A DNA stretch of 64,000 nucleotides from Mariannaea sp. PMI_226 (GCA_024336345.1 JANFOG010000004.1:3224001-3288000); one strand, 5' to 3'; positions 12,005-25,054 are shown, numbered from the stretch's first letter. Numbers and translations: made by a program. The notes: generated by a model from the sequence alone, not told the origin.

Positions 12005-13167
12005 TGCTTTTAACCAATTTGTTGACCTCAACAGACTCATATACTTTAGTTGCTGACTGGAAAGCAAGAGAACATTGCTGACTGGGTGAGCGATTTGGTG
12101 GCAGGATGAAAGCCAGTAGGAAGGTATGGAACAGCAAAAAGACAACTATCCTCGAACTAAAGCGCAATTGAGAGTCTAAACCAAACCCTCGGAGTTGGAG
12201 GATAGAATGCTGTGAAACAGTTACTCAAACACTAGAATTATATAGGCTGATGGCATTGCCAAGTGACAGCGGCATCTCGCAAAGGTTGAGGGACTAGAGG
12301 CTCCAGAACAGGCTTAGCGTGATCAGCCCGTGAGTGCCGAGATCTGCTACACATACAATCCTGTATCCCGACACTATCCAGCGATTATCTACTGTGTAAG
12401 CGCTTGCAAGCAATCCGTGATGCTCTCACCTCTATCAAAGATATAAATGGCTTGATATGTTATTTGTATACGTAAGTGGCTTCTGATAGTATTCCATACA
12501 CCAAATTACTATGAGCGTAGAACGAGGTAGAAACTAAATAGTGTTGTTGATCAACGTCTCAGTTGTGCAAGGTGGAAACGCACTGAACAGCCGTGCCCCT
12601 CCATAACCTGATACCCCTCCTCACGGACATAGCACCCCGCGCCATGATGAAGTAGGGAATCTTCGTGGATTGAATTTTGATGGAGAAATCAACCTAGGGT
12701 TCAATTCAATGGACCAAGTTTCTCAACAAAGATGGCAATGGGGGATTCTGGAAAAATCCGCCTCCCACTGGACCACTGACTGTCCTCCGGGTACACCACT
12801 TCACATTATCTATATTCGTGCGTACACCATGTCTCAAAATCCCACCAAGGTCAATAAACTCGCCTCACACATCCTTCATCCCACGCCATCAACCCACATA
12901 CAGATGTAGTGTACCAAAGCACCAATTGCCCAGCAATAATACGTCATATGAAACCCCGCATTCCTGGTGTCGTCATGTCTCTGCCTGACATCGGGCGCCT
13001 TAACAATAAATCTTTCTCTTGAGAAACCATTTTTCAACCACTCCCGTTTCCCGTTTGTAATCAAGGAATAGTTTATGTTTCCACGCACAAAGCATTGCTT
13101 TGACTGGCACTTCCCATATCCCACTCCCCAGAAAGACTTTCGTGTATAGTAAGAAACAAAAGAAATC
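12005..13167. promoter_or_regulatory. Shared divergent promoter region (FMO-DUF6314 / NAD(P)-binding protein)
   Basis: About 1.16 kb between two divergent start codons. No gene is supported here. The head-to-head layout of two redox proteins allows shared control, but I identified no specific binding site. Confidence 0.4.
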
Positions 13168-14095
13168 ATGTCTCATCATGTCCTCATCCTCGGCGGTCAC
13201 GGCAAAATTGCCCAGATGCTCACGCCTCTACTTCTGAAGCGCTCATGGACCGTCACCAGTGTGATCCGCGCCCAAGAGCAGGCACCTACAATTGAACAGC
13301 TAGGTGCCGGGCTACCTGGCAGGCTCAATGTGCTTGTGAGCAGCATCGACGATGTCACAAGCCAAGACCATGCTCTGAAGATTCTCAACGAAGTCAAGCC
13401 TGACTATGTTGCTTGGAGCGCAGGTGTGTAATTCCTCGACTCCATACTAGCTCGTTGGACATGTTCAGTTCTGACGTGAGATATAGGTGCCGCGGGTAAA
13501 GGTGGTGCAGAGAGGGTATGGTTCCCAGCTCAACCCCCCCCTCCCCAGGGAATTTGCATAATCTACTAACACAAAGTGACAGACGTTCAAGATTGACCGC
13601 GACGCAGCCATCCACTTCATCAACGCGTCTGCCACAATTCCCACCATCACCCGGTTCCTACTAATCTCCTACATTGGCTCCCGTCGAGCCGCAGCTCCCT
13701 GGTGGAAAGCCAGCGATTGGGAAGACTACAATGAGCGGGTCAACCATGGTGTGCTAGCCACCTACTACAAAGCCAAGATTGAGGCCGATGAGGTCCTGTA
13801 CAAGGTCTCCAAAAACAGCTCCTCTCTCATCGGCATCAATCTCCGTCCTGGGACGTTGAGCCTTGAGCCGGCTGGGAAAATAGAGCTCGGCAAGACGATG
13901 GGACACCCCGGCAGAAGCAGACAAGCAAGCCGCGAATCCGTGGCGGAGACAGCATCTGCGCTTCTTGCAGCGGAAGGCATCAAAAATACTTGGTTGGATC
14001 TTCTTGACGGAGATGAGGACATTCAGGCAGCGGTTGATAGAGTGGTACGAGAGGGCGTCAACACTGCTGAAGGTGAACCGATCTACAGTGCCTAA
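13168..14095 (+). CDS. NAD(P)-binding Rossmann protein (atypical SDR / NmrA-YwnB-like)
   Basis: Small oxidoreductase-like protein of the NAD(P)-binding, atypical short-chain dehydrogenase type. Exons are 13168-13423, 13487-13515 and 13583-14095, giving 265 residues. The introns are 63 and 67 nt with GTGTGT..TAG and GTATGG..CAG ends. The middle exon is only 29 nt and adds AAGKGGAER in frame. The N-terminus (HVLILGGHGKIAQML) is a GGxGxxA dinucleotide-binding loop. The remainder fits the YwnB/NmrA-like fold, with LLISYIGSRR and a Tyr-Lys in the segment TYYKAKIEADEVL that resembles the SDR Tyr-x3-Lys pair without its exact spacing. It may be a reductase, an epimerase-like enzyme or a redox sensor. 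Confidence 0.82.
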
Positions 14096-14501
14096 GTTTT
14101 CGACAGGGGCTCGGATTTAAGAACTGCCTGCATATCACTCAAGGTGCTACCTAGAAAAAGGAACCTAATGCACTGATCTTTTGAATCAAATCCTTCACGC
14201 CCCAGCAGATGCTACATCAACATTCATGCCCAAATCCATCAAAAGTAGAATGCTTTGCATATCAATGATGCCTGCGATTGGAACAGCCAAAGATTTCTAA
14301 TTTCCACAATCCGATAATTTTCCCTCAGTTCAACTCAACTTTCATGGAAAATCCCGTCAGGCTTTGGATATGGAAACATGAGAGGTTTTTGTGGTGTTCT
14401 GGAATGAATCTCTGACCTCGTATCTTCTTACGCACCATGCTGCACCTCGAAGGCACGAGCATGGGTTAAAGCATGAAGACCCAACTTCGTGGCCGATCCC
14501 T
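14096..14501. other. Convergent intergenic region
   Basis: The 3' flanks of the NAD(P)-binding gene (+) and the GPCR gene (-). No gene is seen. Confidence 0.5.
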
Positions 14502-16082
14502 TCAGTCAGTGCAGACCCAAGAATCAGTGCCAGCATCTCCTTCGAACCGGTGTCTGCTTCGACCAGAACCAGAGTTTTGGTGACCTTCAAAAGTGTTGCG
14601 ACGCTCCCCACTCACTGACCCAAGTCTGCTGTCCAGTCGAACATCCACTGTACCATCTGGGCTGGTCCATTTTCCCTTCAGAGACTCAAATTCTTCAATT
14701 ACCATACTCCAGCTTGTCGTGAAGTAGATGACCGAGTTCCAGACTCCCTGAAGCGGCAAAACGCAGCCACTCGCTACACTGAGTGGAAAGCTGATGATTC
14801 CGTCATGGGACAAACTGTACAGGCGGTTGATAGAGCTCGGAATCCATGTAATAAGAACCGCGAAGGCAAAGATGAAACTAGTTCGCAAGTAGGCCATTTT
14901 TACAGGATCAAGGCCTTTTAGCTTTAAGGAAGCATTGGACTTAACAGCACGAAGACGGCTTATAACTGTTGTTTGCTGGTAAGGAGCCTGGTTCGCGGTG
15001 CACACCGTCTCAAACCGTTGGACTCTATGGTCACCGAACACCTCTGCGGCGTCGTTCTCCAGTGGAAGTCCCCAGGATCGTGCGCGGTTGGGACTATCTC
15101 GAAGCTGTATATTTGGGGGAATGGTGTGCCCGGTAGACCGCACCTGCCTAGAAATATCTGAGGTGATATGAACTTCTGTAACAACAGTGCCATACACCCC
15201 GGGTCGATGGTTGAGAGTCTAAGAACAGATATGAGTCAGATGGAAATTATGAGACCATAAGACGGTGTATCAGGATTACCTCTTCAGAAGTTGTGATGTT
15301 TGCGCTCTCCGCAGCGAAAGGAGGGTTGCCAGGTATCTTCGTGTCCCAACGTTCGATTGCTAGGTGACGCAGCTGGTTGCGGTGATGGAATACGTGATAT
15401 CCCACTGCAACATAAATGACGATGGACAAGAAAATGCAAAACCAGATGGGAATATAGTATGAATACAATCGAACAAGACTCCAGTCCGTTCTGATCCAGC
15501 ACCAAAGCTACCATTGGTCAGCTAGAAACGCGATCTACCCCGGTCACATCTCCTTACAGCCGCGTCTCCAAATACCAACCCTTTTTCGGGGTCATGAATC
15601 GAAATCAGTGCGATGGCCGGAATCAAAGGTCCTCCGAAACAGATTACACAGTAGACCCATGCGTACTTGCGAAAAGAACAAGGACTCGCGTTGCAGAAGA
15701 ATACGAAGAAAACGTTGACGGCCATGGCCAAGGACCACCAGGGGTCAGACTGCATGAACCTTTCGAACTCGTAGTTAGTTTACAAAGCTTTCTGCAAACC
15801 ACAGTCTCTGACTTGCCATTCAAAGATGAAAGCCTGCGATTGGCAGAGTGCTGAATCTTCGCCTTTGTCGACGCCATCGTATCCCATCATGGACGCAACG
15901 CTCGCTCCAGCGTTAGCAATAGAAGCGAAGAGGAGAAACAGGTTGGGAGTCGTGCGAAGTTTCTTCACAAGCACATATGACAGAATAGTCAGTACGATAG
16001 CTGCCATAGAGCAGCCAGCCCCAGTACGCTCGATAGTTATGAGGATTTGGACCTCCTTCTTCGAGAGATATTCCTCTGACAT
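14502..16082 (-). CDS. G protein-coupled receptor, cAMP-receptor-like (fungal class)
   Basis: Seven-helix plasma-membrane receptor likely to signal through heterotrimeric G proteins. Minus-strand exons are 16082-15813, 15767-15558, 15507-15280 and 15218-14502, giving 474 residues; introns are 45, 50 and 61 nt and all keep the frame. Hydrophobic segments match TM1 (around TIERTGAGCSMAAIVLTILSYV), TM2 (NLFLLFASIANAGASVASMM), TM3 (LAMAVNVFFVFFCN), TM4 (YAWVYCVICFGGPLIPAIAL), TM5 (YIPIWFCIFLSIVIYVAVGY), TM6 (TSFIFAFAVLITWIPSSINRL) and TM7 (VLPLQGVWNSVIYFTTS). LWCWI before TM5 and the LQGVWN of TM7 are typical of the Dictyostelium-cAR/fungal CRL group. The TM5-TM6 loop is long and basic, and the tail is short. 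Ligand unknown. The first intron's acceptor is my choice by frame. Confidence 0.85.
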
Positions 16083-17423
16083 GTTGGCGGGAGTCGCAGC
16101 GAAGTATTGCGGATATTTTGTCGAAGAGTGTCACAAGTCCCAGTGGACTCTAAAAGGAAGAAAACGCAACTTTACAAGTTTCTGAAAAGAAGACTTTCGG
16201 GTGAGATATGTGAGGTGCTCGTTTGAACTTCGAGGAGGAAGGCACGCCGAGCCAAGAGAGCAAACGAAGGAGGCAGGCACGACAAGTTGCTACAAATGCC
16301 ATTTCTACATAGGATTTCTCCCCTACAGATATCTATTCTGTGTATTTTTATTGGTTAATCGTTATTCTATGCCAGAACGCTAATATTAAGTTGATTTGCA
16401 TTACCTAGCCATCTTCCTTAATACATCTCTGATGGAATAGTATTAGGAGAGGGCTCTCGTCACAAACGGGATACAGCTTTAGACTGAAATTCGAGAATAT
16501 ATGGGCCAATCAGCTATAGTATATTCACTAATGAACAAAGCTAACCATGCTCGTTCCATTTACTAACATCATTTAATCAAATGAAAGGTGCTGTAAACGG
16601 GAACGATTAAATCCGGTGGTAGTGAACATGCACACCCCAAAAATTGGTTGGTAATTTGTAGGATAAAGAAACAAGCAGTGGAGGTTTCGAAACCGTATAA
16701 TAATTAAGCTAGGGAAATAGAATAATCAAGGTAAAAAAAATTATAGTTCCTAGTGACGAATGAACTCAGAGGTCAAAGTATGGAAGCAGAGTTGCCAAAT
16801 TTCCAAGCATATTCCAGTCCAGGTACCGGGTAGCTCAATTCTGGAGACAGCGCTCTTACTGGGCTCTAGCACCCAAGTTGTCTCCGAAACAACACCGCAA
16901 AAGTCAGGAACCAGGCCGAGCCTCGGCTGGTTCATCCGCAGGCGACCCGTCATGAATTGAAAGTTGGTGCCGTAAATGTGCCAGCGGACGGCCGTTGGTA
17001 CATCTAGCTATCCCATCAATTATCTCTAGTTGGTCCAACCCAAGCTTTTCTAACCTCATTGATCTGTTTGTTTTATTCTATATAAACGCGGACCTTTTGC
17101 CCATCCTCTCGCTAAGACATCTTGGGCTGTGGTGTCAAACCTCGGGATGTAATCGGAGGCCCCGATCGGCGCGAGCAATGACAAACTTCATCTTTTTGAA
17201 TCAATCACCCCCGAACCGATTCTCTAGAGCCGCTTTGAGAGCAATGGCATGAGATTCTTCCCAAATCTACACAAATTCGCATCGGGTTCTACTTTCCGTG
17301 CTGCCGACACTTACACTTTGTATCAGGATTCCTCTCAACCGAGATCATCTCCATTGACTATTACCTCCACCCGCCATTCGTCGCTTTCCCCCCCATCTCA
17401 CCACTTCACGTCCCTCTTATCCC
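16083..17423. promoter_or_regulatory. Divergent promoter region (GPCR / thioesterase-like)
   Basis: About 1.3 kb between divergent starts with no gene supported. It includes an A+T-rich block (about 16360-16750). A TATAAA hexamer lies at 17081-17086, about 340 bases before the thioesterase ATG on the + strand; its use is unproven. Confidence 0.4.
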
Positions 17424-18077
17424 GTGCTGAACATGTCGCATCCTTCCGATAATCGTCTCCTTTGTCCGCGCCTTGGCCTGGCACCGCCAGAAATCTCACT
17501 CAGCCAATTTGAGGACGAGATTTCTTTCTTCAATTCGGTGCCCTGGACTGCGGCTCTACTAAACGAGGCAGATGCTATCCCTTTTCTGCCTGCGTGCCGC
17601 ACACCAGCTAGCGATGTCCACGACCAATTTTTCGGACGCACTCTCCACAACGACCGCGGAATTCAGCACATGATTTCGATCTTCCGTATCTCAAGTGCCG
17701 CTGCCGCCCTCGACCCGGGACAAGTCATCACGGAGGTCGATACGTTAGTTTACGTGGGCTCTGGAATAACTGGGTTCGCAAATGTTGTTCACGGAGGCAT
17801 TGTAGCGTCATTGCTGGATGAAGCTATGGGCTGCATCTTCGACTTGAACATTGCGCTGGAGAAAGAATCGCCGACTTTTCAGACAAGCAACGTCACAGGA
17901 GCCTTGAATGTGACATATCTCAAGAAGGTGCCTACGAACAGTCTCTTACTCCTGACGGCCAAAGTAGAAGCGTTTAATGGAAGGAAGACCACGATTCAAT
18001 GTCAACTGCGCGATGAAACAAGAGAGGTGCTTGCAAAATGCGAGAGTACATGGGTAGGATTGAAGTCGAGTCTGTAA
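17424..18077 (+). CDS. Hotdog-fold thioesterase superfamily protein (4HBT/PaaI-like)
   Basis: Single exon, 217 residues, predicted to hydrolyse an acyl-CoA or similar thioester. The hotdog domain covers roughly residues 100-215. The segment NVVHGGIVASLLDEAMG is the PaaI/THEM4-type active-site motif: His-Gly-Gly leading into the central helix with an acidic Asp-Glu. It is followed by a strand like TGALNVTYLKKVPT and a second like TAKVEAFNGRKTTIQCQLRD. The N-terminal ~95 residues are a family-typical non-catalytic extension. A second Met at residue 4 (MSHPSD) is an equally good start. Substrate unknown. It faces the C2-domain gene tail to tail, 281 bases apart. Confidence 0.85.
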   Translation: MLNMSHPSDNRLLCPRLGLAPPEISLSQFEDEISFFNSVPWTAALLNEADAIPFLPACRTPASDVHDQFFGRTLHNDRGIQHMISIFRISSAAAALDPGQVITEVDTLVYVGSGITGFANVVHGGIVASLLDEAMGCIFDLNIALEKESPTFQTSNVTGALNVTYLKKVPTNSLLLLTAKVEAFNGRKTTIQCQLRDETREVLAKCESTWVGLKSSL

Positions 18078-18358
18078 AGGGGCTGGGTAGGTTGATAGTA
18101 GAATCGAATGGTCTCTCCATAGAAGCTGGAAACATCAATAGACGTATAAGGCTCGTATAAACTAGATTACCAAGTAGAAATTAAAGAAACACTGATAGGA
18201 GAAACTACCTTAGTAATATAAGGGGAACTAGTAAATGTTGGTCTACTTAGAATAGTAATTTCCTCCTATCCAACGCCAAGGTATCTTCCATAAGACATGG
18301 GTAAAAAGAAAGAATAGTAAGGTTGTCGGCCGTAAGAATAGTAAAAATGACAAAATTA

Positions 18359-20228
18359 TCAATGCATACCGGGAACGATAGCCTTCAACGCATCCTTCAT
18401 CTTGGAGGGATCCTCAATAACTTCATAAGCGGCCTCGCGCTTGCTCTTGTGTCCTTGTTCCTCCCAAACTTCTTCACGGTCGTCGAGCTCACTCTCGGCA
18501 GAGCTGATACTGCTCTGACTCCTGTTCATGACCATATTGATCATTCTGCCCTGCTGTTTCTTGAGTGTTCGTTGAGCCTGCTTCATTTCCTGCAACGTCT
18601 CATCCTCCCAATGATTGGTGACGATATTGAGAGAAGGGAAATTCGCCTCTAGGAATTCCTGGAGCTGGGGAAGAACACACTTGTCTGGCCGATAGGTACC
18701 GGAATCATTGTCGATGTAGAGGGTGTAGTCAGCTGGATTATGGGTTGTCTGCGAAGAGTCTAGGGTTTGCGATTCCATTGCGCTCGAAATCTCCTCCATT
18801 GGAGGGAAGCTGGGGTTGGAGTGCAGGCTGGGATTGGGGTTCAAGCTGCTTGAGTGCTGGTGATGGTGGTGTTTCCTCTTATGAATAAAAAATTCACCCG
18901 AGCAAGCGATGTAAGTCGCCACATCAGAATGCATAGTATGTTTACTTAACATATCAATGCCAAACTCCTTGCCCGTTTCAGTGAACCGGAACATGCCATC
19001 AAGGGTCAGGACATAGGTGTATGTTCTCGCACCCTCGTTGAAATGCGTAAGCTTGAGGAATTGCAGAGCAGCTTCTTCAGTGCGCGCTGGGAAGCTTCCC
19101 CATTCGGTGGATTTATCAAAGTTGTACACTCTTCGGTGCTGTCTGTGAAGGGCTTTGTTTAGAATTTTGCCTCGCAGCCCTGTGGAATTGTACATGGACC
19201 CTATGATGGGTCTGAACTCAACAAAGCGATGATATAGAATGGGCGGAACTGGGCCGGCCAGCTGCATTTCGATCGCTTGGAAACTATATGTCTGATTAGT
19301 TTACGTTCCAAGCATTATCAGGTCATGTACCATACTCGTATTTTTGATTCTTCTTCTTCTTCTTGCTGCTGGCATCGTCACTGTCGGTCTTATCATCCCC
19401 TTCTTGGACGTCATCATCAGCATTGGCATTGACCTTTGTGCCAGTAATGCGCCCGATGAGAGGGCTGTAGTGCTTCACCCAGGTGGTTGGACCAACTGTG
19501 TACATCTGTGCGTGTGGTGGATCTGACTTGCCGAGCACCTCCATGCTAATGCGCACTCGCGGGGTGATGCTTTCGGAAGTCAAAAGGCTGGTCACGCCTT
19601 TAACGAGATATGCTCGCTTACTTCCCATGCGCTTCTTCGCGTGAAATTCCTTACCAGGAGCAGGGAACAATTGCGACCTATCGTTCAGCTCAGGTACTTT
19701 GATTGTGACATTTCCGAGTCTGTCATCAGAATCTGGGTAGTCTTCATCGTAGAGACGACATTTGAGCGTGAAGCCAGTGGGAGGAACATTGGCGACAACC
19801 CATTCCTCTTCCCATTCAGGCTCAGTGGTCCGCCGAGCAGTTCTCGTCCGGTGGACTAGGTCTGGGTCCTCCTTGTGCCTCGTGGGCTGGGTTCCCTTGA
19901 GGGTCGCATGAATGTAGGGATCAGACGAAGCCGTCGAAAAGTCGGCCGCGGGGAGATTTGATGCGCCATGGAAGATGATGCGAATTGTGTAACCCGGAGG
20001 GGCATCTGGCAGCGGCGTATCATCGAAGCCACCGGGTGGGCCTTTGGCAGCGGATTTTATACGGTCCTTGAGATCATTCCCGAGCCTGGTCGCATTGTTC
20101 GAGTGCGAATGGTCCTCATCGGTTGGACCCGAGTCTGGGCGAGCTGCAGAGGCCTGCGGGGGCGGCGCATGGTCTTGGACATGGCCGTTGGAGTTGGAGA
20201 TGGATTCTCCGGTTTGTTGTTCGCTCAT
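18359..20228 (-). CDS. C2-domain-containing protein
   Basis: Likely peripheral membrane protein that binds phospholipid, possibly with calcium. Minus-strand exons are 20228-19336 and 19283-18359, giving 605 residues; the 52-nt intron (GTATGG..TAG) splits codon 298. The N-terminal ~70 residues are low-complexity. A C2 fold runs from about residue 78 (YTIRIIFHGASNLPAADF, then SSDPYIHATL, later TEPEWEEEWVV and CRLYDEDYPDSDDRLGNVTI). The acidic loop residues around SSDPY and DEDYPDSDD could hold calcium. An acidic/poly-Lys stretch (DDKTDSDDASSKKKKKNQK) precedes the splice site. The second half (FRPIIGSMYN..., FFIHKRKHHHHQH) has no domain I recognise, and it ends in a charged helix. The same C2-plus-unknown layout is common in ascomycete hypothetical proteins; the function is not known to me. 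Confidence 0.84.
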
Positions 20229-20483
20229 TGAGCTTATGGAGTTTGGTTGGCGGGGGAAGAGGATGGAGAATAATAAATGATCGGGATAGTTATCTTCACA
20301 AAAATGTGCACTTTCGTTGGGGTGGCGTCGAAATATATAATATTTGGCACGACTGACGGTGGTGTGGTTGGTATGCGCCCTGCAGGCGGTTGTAGTTCGA
20401 GACAGCTTCGGCTACTTATTAAGCTAGCTGTTAGTGGTGGTGTTTATTTGGGAGACAAGCTGCAGCTGACTTTGGCACTTCCG

Positions 20484-20513
20484 TACGTCGGTACGTCGGT
20501 ACGTCGCATCAAG
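20484..20513. repeat. (CGGTACGT)n short tandem repeat
   Basis: Three near-copies of an 8-base unit (cggtacgt) in the upstream flank of the C2 gene. Confidence 0.7.
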
Positions 20514-22413
20514 TAGGGTCTGAATGAATGTTCCCTTACCTAGGTACCTAGATATGGACCTACATGCAGTAGTAGAATGAGGCCGAGTGAGATGAGCCAC
20601 TCTTGGATCTCGCCATTCAAACTGGCACAGCCCTACCGGGAACGTATATGCAAAACAGACAATAGACGAGGTGAAGTCCCTGATGGCTGACCAGTGATGA
20701 TCATGCTTGATTTTAATAAAATTGTCCTTGAACAAAATAATAATAAAAATAAAAGCATCTGACCTGAGCGAGCTTTCTTCCTCTGACGTCATTCGAATGA
20801 GCCAGTTCAAATGCCCTGCAAAATCCCACACTTCACGATCTCGGCCAGGCGTCGGATACAACGGCACACTTAGTGTTGGCTGCCAAGGTTTTTTTTTAAC
20901 TTAAAAGGTTCCGGATTGTGAGTTGGGTTAGCACATTGGGTGGTTCGCTGGAAATTGATTGGGGCCGGTCCGGGGTTTGCATCGCAAAGTACTGTGTAGA
21001 GGTACTGGTTCAGCTTACAGGGCTTCGTGGTGCTATAGTTGGCCCTGTGATAATCGTACGTACGTATGTATCTTATGGACTGTGAGGCCTCACATTCGAT
21101 TGCCTCAACACCATGAACAATCGCCAAGCCTCCTCATTGGTCCAAGCTTGGCAACCGGAATCTCGGCATTTGCAGGATATCATCGATTGCAATGATAGGC
21201 TACCCTAGATGCCTACCAGCTTCGATGACGAGCTCAGCCAGTCTTGATATAAAGGAAATAATTACTCATGGAACTTGTGATATCAGTTACCTGCACACAC
21301 GAAAGAGTGGTCGCCAGATTTGTATGTAAGAGTGGGGTCTAAGCTCGCACCGATTGGGCTTCTCTGGTTTCTGGTACGTGGCTCCGTGGCTTTGGTGTTG
21401 CTTGATTTTGCTTTCAGCGACAATCCGCGTTGAGAGCAAGACTGATTTGTTTTCCTTGTCGTTAGCTACCTCTATATAGGCAGTAAGCTGTTACAGGACA
21501 GAACACGTTCATTTCGCCTCTATCCGGACATCATGTCAAGCAAAGAGCATCAGAGCAGACAGCTAAATAAATAAACGAGAAATTCATCTTGCCCACAATG
21601 AGCGATTTGGAGAATTAAGTCATGATGTTGGTCCCGGGATTCTTGCTGAGGTTGGCTGCGTAGACTGAAAGGTTACGATGAGGTAGACAATCGTGAAGAG
21701 AGATTCAACGATCCGAAAACCCCAATACAACTACACATAAGCCTAGTACCGGTGCCTGCTATTAACGGAATAGAGAGACTAGTACTTTGTAACGTCATTC
21801 AGAGACAGTTGTTCCGATGATTTCGAATGCATTAACGTATTTGAAGGATAAGTTAACAAGTGGCGATAAGTTTTCTTTTTCTGATATACTCGATTTTCCT
21901 CGCGAACTAAAGTCGATGTTTCGGGAAGCAGCCATGGCGTTGCCCGCCTTCTATCTGAATCCGAATGAAGATAGGAAGACAAGCTCAAGATGGACTCTAG
22001 TCAGATTGATATTTCCTGATTGAGTGTTATTTTTCGTCTTTCTGACTTTTATTCCCTTGGTGAGATATTCCTATGGCACCATATGATTCATGGATCCTAT
22101 GATGTAGAGTTATCGCTTTCAAGGATTGGGATATAGCAAAACTCTGGAATAAAACGTTTATAGTAAACCGGAAAAGACGCGCTGTAGCGATAAAGGAAAT
22201 CGCCACATGATCCAAACTTTTTCTCAGGACGAGGAGTGTGTTGCCTGATGAAGAGCTACGTTTCTAATCTCCCTGACACGAATGCATGGGATATTGAGAT
22301 ACGAATGTGCCATGTCAGCCAGCATTCTTGAAGATCTATATAGAGCTCCATGTGGATTAAAAAATGTAATAGGAAATAGTGTAGCCATCCTGGTGTAGTG
22401 GAAAGAAGATCTT

Positions 22414-22445
22414 AGCAGAAGACAAGCAGAAGACAAGCAGAAGAA
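22414..22445. repeat. Short tandem repeat (AGCAGAAGACA-like)
   Basis: Two and a half copies of a purine-rich unit of about 11 bases in a gene-free stretch. Confidence 0.6.
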
Positions 22446-25054
22446 GAAAGCAAGATGAAGGCGAAAAAGAAAACTAAGTGGATTCATTTGTAACTCGGAC
22501 ATCTCTCATTCGTCTGCGTCACACACATATATCAGAGAGAGATCGACTACTTTGGTTGAGGCACCGAGATAGAGCTTTGCCGTAGGCAAGACTAGCGGTT
22601 TTATTGTAAGAAAGAATCTTCATAGAACGAAGCGAGGAAGTTGGCCGAACTATTGAAGAACACCAGATCTGAAGTTACAATGCATATTTTCCCAGAACTT
22701 CCCGACTGGGAGGCTATAATTTGCCCTTTTAAACGACGACGTAGTACTCTATACAGTATATCCATATCGTTGACAACCTCTTTCGAGAATACAAATCAGC
22801 CAAAATGGGAGAGAATGATGTTTGAAGAAACATGTGCACGGGAATACTGCCTTTTTAGGCGCTATTCGAGCCATGGCTTGCTCACCTGACTAGAGGCTAC
22901 GTCTGTTGAAGTAGACATATTTTGCACTAAGCCATTATGACATGAAGCTTGAGAAAACGACGGCCCAGTACAAGTCTGTCATATATTTCATCAGTCACAT
23001 ATCGATCTCGATCACTTCACTTACGCGGCTGACGCAGACCCTCGGACCCTTCTACTTGGCATATTATTTGCTGAATGCACCACGACTGGCGACTAAATGG
23101 TTACGTCGTGTGTATGCAAGCCATCAGTTGGACCGAGACAGACGGACAAACAACGGCAGACCGCTGAATCGCCCCCCACGCGAGCATTCAAGGAAACGCA
23201 GAGAAAGTGCGACCGAGACTCAGAAACGGTTGCACAAGAAGCAGAAACTGTACTCACCGCTTTGTCAACTAGACCAGGTGGTGAATGGCCATTGGCTGGT
23301 CATTTTTCGAACTCCCTCGACCTCGGCCAAGCTCCCCGATAAAGGTATTTTCTCGATATAGACTGCCATCTCCACACAAGCATCTACTAAGTAGTAGTGA
23401 TACCGCAGTCCGTCGTGGAGACTCGGTTCGCGCTATATGATATAAGAACAAAGTTGCAGCTGCTTTATACATCCTGGCAATGCAGGATATCAAAATCGAG
23501 CCAGTCGACTAGTCGTTGACAGCTTGTCGTGTCAAGGCTAATTCTATGCAGTGACCACTCACTTGGAAACTAGGCAAGGTATGACACAATAACAATTTCA
23601 GGTTACTCAAAGATTGCTAGATAAGCAGTCAGCCATGTCCATCGGAGACGGACAAGATGCAAGATACCGCGATTTCGATCTGCACATCGTCGTCCCGAGC
23701 CAATGAGAGTGTTGACAACCTGATCCTGGCAAGTTCGGATGTAATACTTTGAAGAAATTCTTCCCTGTCACTGCAGAGAGCGTCAGGTGATGGAACCTGA
23801 ACCCAAAATATTCTGGCAAGAGGTCGATACATGCGACACCCCGTGATAATCTGCTTCCTTGGTTCCCACGGCGAGAACTGAAAATGTTTCAGTGAAAGGA
23901 GCATGAGCAGCCATGTGGCAATCACACCATTGGACAAGTTTCAGGCCTCTGAGACAACTTTATCGCTACCAGAGCAAAAAGAGATGGCTAGGGGACCACA
24001 GCTGGACCATGCTACGGGAGATTAGCTCAATTGCTGATATATCAAGTCTAAAATGATGCGCAAGTGGCTGGCTGAAGGTTTCAAGTATCATCGTATGAGG
24101 CCTTATGAAGGGAATTGATCTTTTCCTCTGTCTTGTTGATAGGTTCTACTGATTCCCGTTTTGTCCTGGACAGGTCTCAAGCTACAATATGCATGCCCAA
24201 CCTCTCAACCACCTCGTGTGGCTTCATCACAATCCGGCAATTATTTCCTACCGGAGACGGAATAGGATATACAGAACCACCCGTGTCCCAACAAAGTTGA
24301 GGGGAAAAAAGCCTCCGCGCCATTAAGCAAAAGGCAAGGTAGGATAACTACGAAAAACAGTATCGAGCCAGAATGTATAGGTTTCAGGTATAGGTGACAA
24401 GCCAGGCAGGTACCTACCTAATGCATGAATTACCTGACGCACCAGTGGGAAAGCATGGAAGTCGGTACCTACCTTAGGTACCCTAAGGTGGACAATGGCA
24501 GCTGGGTAAGTAGGGAGCATGGACAGCATACCATCGAACATACGAACCTGACGGAAAAAGTGTAAGGGACGTACTGTACTATCTCAGTGACGTAGGTATG
24601 TGCAAGCGAAGGCGTAAAATACGTGCTCTTGAGGTGACAATAACGTCAATCGCCTACAGCGGCGTATGGAGATTAAAAAAAAAAAAAGAGTCGAGAAAGT
24701 ACATCGCTTGAAAGTACTTCAAGTTGTATTACATACCTCTGAAGTAGTCGTAAAGCTACGCATTCAGACATGTACCGAAAACTCCCAGCTCGAGCTTCTT
24801 CTTTGTGCTTCTCCCCCCCGCCATCTCAAGTGGGCCCGTACCAAGCTCTGATTGGTACCTGTCGTCATCGTGTCAAATCCAATCCTCATCGGCCCTGCGC
24901 GTTGCCCCGCCGTCGATCGAATTGCCCCGCCATCGTCCATCCAGAGCTCAAGAAATCGGGAGCTTCGCCTTCCCTTTCCCCTGCAAACCACTTTCTTCAG
25001 GTTCCAGGTCCCGTTCCTCAAGTCTACAGTACCTGCCTCCTTTCCCTTGCTGAA

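Larger units (their letters stand above)
20229..25054. other. Gene-poor region between C2 and FKBP genes
   Basis: About 4.8 kb without a supportable gene; frames are short, overlap one another and carry no domain. It holds the upstream flanks of two divergent genes. Features seen: CGGTACGT-type tandem copies at 20484-20513, GGTACC/CCTAGG palindromic tracts at 20539-20553 and 24410-24490, a 14-base tandem (AGCAGAAGACAAGC-like) near 22414-22445, and a poly-A run near 24674-24687. The best non-trivial frames are 22942-23361 (+) and 23629-23937 (-), neither recognisable. Confidence 0.45.

Noticed and set aside
22942..23361. 139-codon frame in the 20-25 kb gene-poor region
   Set aside because: No recognisable domain, overlaps another frame, no splice or start context; kept only as part of the region note.
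23629..23937. 102-codon minus-strand frame starting MSNGVIATW
   Set aside because: Isolated, overlapped by a second frame on the same strand, no family resemblance.
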